Positions 23,290 to 27,611 of a DNA stretch of 27,611 nucleotides are shown one piece after another. How positions within the stretch are numbered: the first letter of the stretch is position 1; each line of letters starts with the position of its first letter. The stretch covers positions 1-27,611 of the forward strand of contig CAKUXR010000034.1 of the NCBI GenBank assembly GCA_934700615.1. Reading direction: 5' to 3'. The notes under the pieces were generated by a model, which saw only the letters and a program-made list of their open reading frames with translations, ran no database searches and was not told the origin of the DNA. The position numbers and the translations under genes were made by a program. The stretch comes from an uncultured Bacteroidales bacterium (GTDB taxonomy: Bacteria; Bacteroidota; Bacteroidia; Bacteroidales; UBA932).

Positions 23290-25518
23290 ATGACTTCTAA
23301 AATCAAGTTTACCGAAGGTCCTTGGACCGCTACGATCAACGTAGCAGATTTCGTATATCGCAACATCGTTCCTTATGAGGGAGACGCATCTTTCCTGAAG
23401 GGTCCGTCTGACCGAACCAACAAACTGTGGCAGGAATGCATTGATGCCCTGGAAGAGGAGCGTGAGAGAGGCGGTGTCAGAAGCATTGATGCAAAAACTA
23501 TTTCCACCATCACATCACACGCCGCAGGGTACATTGACAAAGAGAATGAGCTCATTGTCGGCCTCCAGACTGATGAACTTCTGAAGCGTGCCATCAAGCC
23601 GCTCGGAGGATGGAGAGTTGTGGAGAAAGCATGCCATGAGAATGGCGTGGAGCTAGATCCTAAAGTGAAGGAAATCTTCACCCATTACAGAAAGACCCAC
23701 AATGACGGAGTTTTCGATGTATATACTGATGAGATTCTGAGTTTCAGAAAGTTGGGATTCATCACCGGACTTCCTGACAACTATTCCAGAGGCCGTATCA
23801 TCGGAGACTACAGACGTATTGCCCTCTATGGTATCGACAGGCTTATCGAGGCCAAGAAAGAGGACCTGAAGAATCTCACCGGTCCGATGACCGATGCCCG
23901 TATCAATCTCCGCGAAGAGGTTGCAGAGCAGATCCATGCACTCAACGAGATGAAGCAGCTCGGCGAAATGTACGGACTCGAGCTCGGACGCCCTGCTGAA
24001 ACCGCAAGAGAGGCTGTCCAGTGGGTGTATATGGGATATCTTGCTGCTGTCAAGGAACAGGACGGCGCTGCGATGTCACTCGGCAACGTGTCATCATTCC
24101 TCGACATTTACATTGACAGAGACCTGAAAGAAGGCATTCTGGACGAGAATGGCGCCCAGGAGCTTGTGGACCAGTTCATCATGAAGCTGAGAATGGTCCG
24201 TCACCTCAGAATGCAGTCTTACAATGATATTTTCGCAGGAGACCCTACATGGGTGACAGAGGCTATCGGCGGAAGATATAATGACGGCAAGATCAAGGTT
24301 ACGAAGACATCTTTCCGTTTCCTCCAGACATTGTACAATCTCGGACCGGCACCGGAGCCGAACCTTACAGTTCTCTGGAGCCCTTCGCTTCCTGAAGGCT
24401 TCAAGGCATTCTGTGCAAAGGTATCTGTAGATACAAGTTCCATCCAGTACGAGAATGACGAGCTCATGAGAAAAATCCGCGGCGAAGAGGACTACGGTAT
24501 CGCATGCTGCGTTTCATATCAGGCTATCGGAAAGGCCATACAGTTCTTCGGTGCGAGGGCAAACCTTGCAAAGGCGTTGCTGCTTGCCATCAACGGAGGA
24601 CGCTGCGAGAATACCGGAACTCTGATGGTTCACGGAATCGAGCCTCTCACAAGCGACGAGCTGAATTACGAAGAGGTTGTGGACAGATACAAGAAGGTGC
24701 TCCACGAAGTTGCCCGCGTATATAATGAGGCGATGAACATCATCCACTATATGCACGACAAGTACGACTACGAGCGCTCTCAGATGGCATTGATAGATAC
24801 CGACCCTAGAATCAACCTCGCTTACGGAGTTGCAGGTCTTTCTATCGCAGCTGACTCTTTGTCAGCCATTAAGTTCGGCAAGGTGAAGGCTCACCGCAAC
24901 GAGAACGGCCTCACTGACGGCTTCGAGATTTCAGGCGAATATCCTTGCTTCGGAAATGATGACGACCGCGTCGATCTCATAGCAAAGAACCTCATCAGTT
25001 TCTTCAGCGGAGAGCTGAAAAAGCTCCCTGTCCACAAGAATGCAGAGCCGACGTTGTCAATCCTCACCATCACTTCCAATGTGATGTACGGAAAGAAGAC
25101 AGGTGCTACACCTGACGGCCGCGAGCACGGAAAGGCTTTCGCACCTGGTGCAAACCCGATGCACGGCCGTGACTGCCACGGAGCTATCGCATCCCTCTCT
25201 TCTGTGTCGAAACTTGACTACAGCGATGCCCTCGACGGTATCAGCAACACATTCTCTATCGTGCCTAAGTCTCTCGGTCCGACTCCGGAAGAAAGAATCG
25301 AGAACCTCGAGACAATGTTGGACGGATATTTCAGCAAGGGTGCGCACCACTTGAATGTCAATGTTCTGAACCGTGAGATGCTTGAGGATGCAATGGAACA
25401 TCCTGAGAAATATCCTCAGCTTACAATCCGCGTGTCCGGTTATGCCGTTAACTTCGTTAAACTCAGCCGCGAGCATCAGCTGGAAGTGATTGCAAGAACA
25501 TTCCATCAGTCAATGTAA
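23290..25518 (+). CDS. pflB: Formate C-acetyltransferase (pyruvate formate-lyase)
   Basis: A 742-residue cytosolic glycyl-radical enzyme converting pyruvate and CoA to acetyl-CoA and formate during anaerobic growth. The adjacent active-site cysteines are Cys406-Cys407 in DYGIACCVSY. The radical glycine is Gly717 in TIRVSGYAVNF, near the C-terminus as usual. The length is normal for the family (about 740-760). I chose the ATG at 23290 (MTSKIKFTEGPWTATINVADF) over an in-frame TTG at 23263, because the family N-terminus begins there and the promoter spacing suits it. The activating enzyme follows after 23 bp, forming a two-gene operon. No formate channel gene is adjacent. Confidence 0.97.
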   Translation: MTSKIKFTEGPWTATINVADFVYRNIVPYEGDASFLKGPSDRTNKLWQECIDALEEERERGGVRSIDAKTISTITSHAAGYIDKENELIVGLQTDELLKRAIKPLGGWRVVEKACHENGVELDPKVKEIFTHYRKTHNDGVFDVYTDEILSFRKLGFITGLPDNYSRGRIIGDYRRIALYGIDRLIEAKKEDLKNLTGPMTDARINLREEVAEQIHALNEMKQLGEMYGLELGRPAETAREAVQWVYMGYLAAVKEQDGAAMSLGNVSSFLDIYIDRDLKEGILDENGAQELVDQFIMKLRMVRHLRMQSYNDIFAGDPTWVTEAIGGRYNDGKIKVTKTSFRFLQTLYNLGPAPEPNLTVLWSPSLPEGFKAFCAKVSVDTSSIQYENDELMRKIRGEEDYGIACCVSYQAIGKAIQFFGARANLAKALLLAINGGRCENTGTLMVHGIEPLTSDELNYEEVVDRYKKVLHEVARVYNEAMNIIHYMHDKYDYERSQMALIDTDPRINLAYGVAGLSIAADSLSAIKFGKVKAHRNENGLTDGFEISGEYPCFGNDDDRVDLIAKNLISFFSGELKKLPVHKNAEPTLSILTITSNVMYGKKTGATPDGREHGKAFAPGANPMHGRDCHGAIASLSSVSKLDYSDALDGISNTFSIVPKSLGPTPEERIENLETMLDGYFSKGAHHLNVNVLNREMLEDAMEHPEKYPQLTIRVSGYAVNFVKLSREHQLEVIARTFHQSM

Positions 25519-25541
25519 TTCCTCCGCATAATCATTGGACT

Positions 25542-26291
25542 ATGGATATAAACGTACATTCATACGAATCAATGGGAACATATGACGGGCCTGGTCTCAG
25601 GCTCGTCGTATTTCTTCAAGGATGCCCGTTCCGCTGCCTCTATTGTGCCAATCCTGACACGATTCCATTTACGGGAGGCAAGCCGACAAAACCGGAAGAG
25701 ATTCTGGATCTGGCATTGAGGGAGAAACCGTTTTTCGGCAAGAAAGGCGGGGTGACATTTTCCGGAGGTGAGCCGACCGCACAGGCGAAGGCACTCATTC
25801 CTCTCGTCAGGATGCTTAAGGACAATGGGATACATGTTTGTCTGGACAGCAACGGCGGAGTGTGGAATCCGGATGTAGAAGAATTGTTATCTCTGGCCGA
25901 TCTGGTGCTTCTGGATGTGAAAGAGTTCAATCCTGACAGGCATCTTGCCCTGACAGGCAGGGACAACACTATCACTCTCAACACGGCAAAGTGGCTGGAG
26001 GAGCACGGAAAGCCTTTCTGGATGAGATATGTCCTTGTTCCGGGATACAGTGATTTCGAGGAGGATATCAGGGCCCTGGGAGAGCATTTCTCAGACAAGT
26101 CATCCGGCAGGCCGGCATACAAGATGCTCCAGCGCCTGGAAATCCTGCCATATCACACTCTGGGTATCCACAAATACGAGAGTCTCGGCAAGAAATACGA
26201 ACTGGAAGGTGTTCCGCTGAATACGAAGGAACAGTTGGAGCGTGCACGGGCATTGTTCAGCGAATATCTGGACAATGTGGTTCTGAATTAA
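25542..26291 (+). CDS. pflA: Pyruvate formate-lyase-activating enzyme
   Basis: A 249-residue radical S-adenosylmethionine enzyme that abstracts hydrogen from Gly717 of the preceding PflB to make the glycyl radical. The iron-sulfur cluster ligands are Cys28, Cys32 and Cys35 in GCPFRCLYC. TFSGGEPTAQ supplies the SAM-binding GGE motif, and LDSNGG follows. The N-terminal ESMGTYDGPGLRLVVFLQGC is typical of PFL-AE. It lacks the extra ferredoxin-like insert of other glycyl-radical activases, which favours PFL as the partner. It is translated 23 bp after pflB and followed by a hairpin terminator. Confidence 0.96.
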   Translation: MDINVHSYESMGTYDGPGLRLVVFLQGCPFRCLYCANPDTIPFTGGKPTKPEEILDLALREKPFFGKKGGVTFSGGEPTAQAKALIPLVRMLKDNGIHVCLDSNGGVWNPDVEELLSLADLVLLDVKEFNPDRHLALTGRDNTITLNTAKWLEEHGKPFWMRYVLVPGYSDFEEDIRALGEHFSDKSSGRPAYKMLQRLEILPYHTLGIHKYESLGKKYELEGVPLNTKEQLERARALFSEYLDNVVLN

Positions 26292-26335
26292 CGCGGAATT
26301 CTTTGCCAGGAACTTTTTGTGTCAATGACATACGA

Positions 26336-26368
26336 ATAAAGCCGCACCGGATTTCCGGACGGCTTTAT
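26336..26368. terminator. Terminator of pflB-pflA
   Basis: ATAAAGCCG/CGGCTTTAT forms a perfect 9-bp outer stem with an inner CCGG/CCGG pair around ATTT. The symmetric A/T ends may allow function in both directions. Confidence 0.75.
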
Positions 26369-26400
26369 GTTGTCTTCATTCATTTACAGGCTTAATGTTG

Positions 26401-26517
26401 CCGGCAGGGGCCGTCGGAGCGGTACGCCCCGTTGGGGCTATCCTTCCCACCGCTACCGCGGCGGGCCCCTTCTCACGAAGCCGCGGACGGCTACGCCGCT
26501 CCGAAGACCCCTGCCGG
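26401..26517. repeat. GC-rich palindromic, multi-hairpin element
   Basis: The outer arms 26401-26422 and 26496-26517 pair over 22 positions with three central mismatches (CCGGCAGGGG, then TCGGAGCGG). Between them lie further hairpins: CCCC-GTT-GGGG, CCGC-TACC-GCGG flanked by CCC/GGG, and CTTC-TCAC-GAAG. The block is far richer in G+C than its surroundings and open frames across it look spurious. It resembles an extragenic palindromic repeat or a structured RNA; I do not recognise the family with certainty. Confidence 0.75.
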
Positions 26518-26551
26518 CCAGTCATATTCAGATACTTTTCCGTGACTGGCC
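26516..26551. repeat. Hairpin adjoining the GC-rich element
   Basis: GGCCAGTCA (26516-26524) and TGACTGGCC (26543-26551) form a perfect 9-bp stem with an 18-nt loop. No T tract follows, so it is not an obvious terminator. Confidence 0.6.
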
Positions 26552-26583
26552 ACGCCTATATGGCATTGACAAGATTATATGGT

Positions 26584-26928
26584 TTATTCCTTATTTGTGC
26601 AGGACATCGCGGCAAACAATGGTATCAAGACAAAAAGCGGCTTGATGTATGTCCGGAGTTCCGCCAATGACGACGTATCCATCACGATATATATGGCTGT
26701 TGTGGCCACATATGCTACAAGAAATGCCGCTAACAACTTTCCGGCATTGATTTTCTCTTCAATACGGATTACATTTGAGCATAATACATAGAAGACAACG
26801 CTGAGGACCGCGGTCAATACTGCTTTGACGGCACCGCTCATTGTGGGGAACAGGACGAAGGACAGGATAAAGACTGCGACAAACACGATTGCCGACATCT
26901 TGGCATTGAAAATACAATTGCGTTTCAT
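26584..26928 (-). CDS. Small hypothetical membrane protein
   Basis: A 114-residue protein, not recognised. Four hydrophobic segments are visible at about 11-29, 33-53, 64-83 and 95-109, with a basic N-terminus (MKRNCIFNAK) and a charged link RIEEK between segments two and three. This fits a small inner-membrane protein. No catalytic motif is visible. No convincing promoter was found; the nearest candidate is TATCTTGC near 26970, one base off the -7 consensus and without a correctly spaced -33 box. The gene is isolated between the GC-rich palindrome and the Rpn-type gene. Coding status is supported by the orderly hydrophobic pattern but not proven. Confidence 0.6.
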   Translation of the reverse strand: MKRNCIFNAKMSAIVFVAVFILSFVLFPTMSGAVKAVLTAVLSVVFYVLCSNVIRIEEKINAGKLLAAFLVAYVATTAIYIVMDTSSLAELRTYIKPLFVLIPLFAAMSCTNKE

Positions 26929-27143
26929 GGCTAACGTCGTTAAAGATTAAACCGCGTATAAACTAATGTCGCAAGATAGGCAAAATAATTTACAAAAAAA
27001 CGTTTTACAATCATGGTGCAAAAAAAACACAATGATGAGCCGACAATGGACATTGGCATGAGTCTGTAAAGGCTGGTATTTATTTTTTGAGATTAAAAAG
27101 AGATTATCCGCATTGCCGAGTCCAGAATGATATAACCTAATTG
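26929..27143. other. AT-rich intergenic region
   Basis: No gene, repeat or strong promoter was found. It contains A-tracts such as ACAAAAAAACGTTTTAC and separates two minus-strand genes. Confidence 0.4.
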
Positions 27144-27611
27144 CTAAGCATTACTCTGATCTTCCTTTAGCCTGGAAACCTCTTCTGCTGAGAGCCCTGT
27201 GGCTTGCGTGATAATCTCGCATGATGCTCCAATCCGTATAAGATTCATCGCAATCTTCAAGCGCTCCTCTCCTCGTCCTTCCTTATGCCCCTCTTTGAGG
27301 CCCTCTTCTCGCCCAGTCTCACGCGCGTACTCGATCTGATTGTATGTGTCCCGTTCCGTATTCATGGCTTTAATGTAATTGGTTCTGTCCTTGTCGTCAA
27401 GCTGGGCTAGCTCCGCAACATCGAAGAGTTTCGTGAATATCCTGTCCCTCAGTCTCTCCGGACGCTCCAGCAGACTGGACATGTTCTTCAGCAGATACAG
27501 CCACTTGTCCAGATCCGTCTCCAGTTCATCCTCACCCTTGTCGAACTTCTCCACCTCCACGAAGACGAACTCCAGTTTGTCCGTCATCAGCTTTTTCGAA
27601 GTCGCCTCCAT
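27144..27611 (-). CDS. Rpn/PD-(D/E)XK nuclease family transposase-like protein, 3' part
   Basis: 155 residues are visible, corresponding to the C-terminal half of the Rpn family (recombination-promoting nucleases, often annotated as putative transposases). The segment LEFVFVEVEKFDKGEDELE followed by DKWLYLLKNMSSL is characteristic. So is the tail with REEGLKEGHKEGRGEERLK leading into a short helix-turn-helix-like end (GLSAEEVSRLKED). The family is usually about 280-300 residues with the catalytic PD-(D/E)XK core at the N-terminus. That part is absent here, so the gene most likely continues past the window edge; the ATG at the last base is probably an internal Met. An N-terminally truncated remnant is the alternative. 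Confidence 0.85.
   Translation of the reverse strand: MEATSKKLMTDKLEFVFVEVEKFDKGEDELETDLDKWLYLLKNMSSLLERPERLRDRIFTKLFDVAELAQLDDKDRTNYIKAMNTERDTYNQIEYARETGREEGLKEGHKEGRGEERLKIAMNLIRIGASCEIITQATGLSAEEVSRLKEDQSNA

Larger units (their letters stand above)
2485..26570. repeat. Dispersed over-represented heptamer CATTGAC
   Basis: By hand I count about 36 plus-strand and about 24 minus-strand copies of CATTGAC between these coordinates; chance expectation is about 3.4 for both strands. Examples are 2485, 4545, 4575, 4758, 7384, 7801, 8296 and 26564 on plus, and 4798, 5672, 7373, 8036, 8742 and 13801 on minus. Density is highest in the macroglobulin gene (about 20 in 5.5 kb). The array, hicAB and pflA have none that I saw. 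Single-base variants such as GATTGAC or AATTGAC occur only two or three times each. Confidence 0.8.

Noticed and set aside
26367..26670. Plus-strand reading frames across the GC-rich palindrome
   Set aside because: Their composition (Arg/Pro/Gly-rich) is dictated by the palindrome, and they overlap the better-supported minus-strand membrane protein.

Overview
The window reads as a chromosomal segment of an anaerobic Bacteroidales (Bacteroidota) bacterium. The evidence is a recurring promoter pattern of TTTG, then 18-20 bp, then TAnnTTTG; very few Shine-Dalgarno-like sites; several lipoproteins with a Cys lipobox; a pyruvate formate-lyase pair; and a type II-C Cas9/tracrRNA of the Bacteroidetes kind. 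Genus cannot be assigned from the sequence alone.

Layout. (1) 1-1579: CRISPR array of 21 repeats and 20 spacers. (2) 1701-2317: HicA/HicB toxin-antitoxin pair. (3) 2466-3863: GH109/Gfo-Idh-MocA lipoprotein, followed by a long inverted repeat. (4) 4064-8983, minus strand: cas9-cas1-cas2 in one overlapping operon. A divergent plus-strand tracrRNA (about 9035-9110) ends in an intrinsic terminator. (5) tRNA-Val(UAC), minus strand, with its own promoter and terminator. (6) Minus strand: folC followed by a 1,848-residue alpha-2-macroglobulin-like protein without a visible thioester. (7) A divergent control region with a roughly 160-bp palindromic element, then a nicotinamidase-like hydrolase. (8) Minus strand: alpha-L-fucosidase (GH29) lipoprotein, HAD phosphatase and a transglutaminase-core lipoprotein. 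(9) A second copy of the palindromic element in the fucosidase/pfl divergent region, then pflB-pflA. (10) A GC-rich structured palindrome, a small membrane protein and the 3' part of an Rpn/PD-(D/E)XK nuclease cut by the window edge.

How the parts work together. Cas9 has all RuvC and HNH catalytic residues, Cas1 and Cas2 look intact, and the tracrRNA anti-repeat pairs with the 5' end of the repeat read on the minus strand. The immune system therefore looks complete, with crRNAs made from the minus strand. HicAB and the GH109 gene separate the cas genes from the array. The two glycosidase-family lipoproteins, PflB/PflA and the nicotinamidase-like enzyme fit a glycan-fermenting anaerobe.

Most unusual observations. 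First, the heptamer CATTGAC/GTCAATG occurs about 60 times by hand count against about 3 expected, in many reading frames and also between genes. Second, two copies of a long-hairpin element share an invariant core that can form three tandem G.A motifs, with compensatory changes in the flanking stems. Third, the CRISPR repeat itself carries a near-consensus Bacteroidetes promoter on the crRNA strand.
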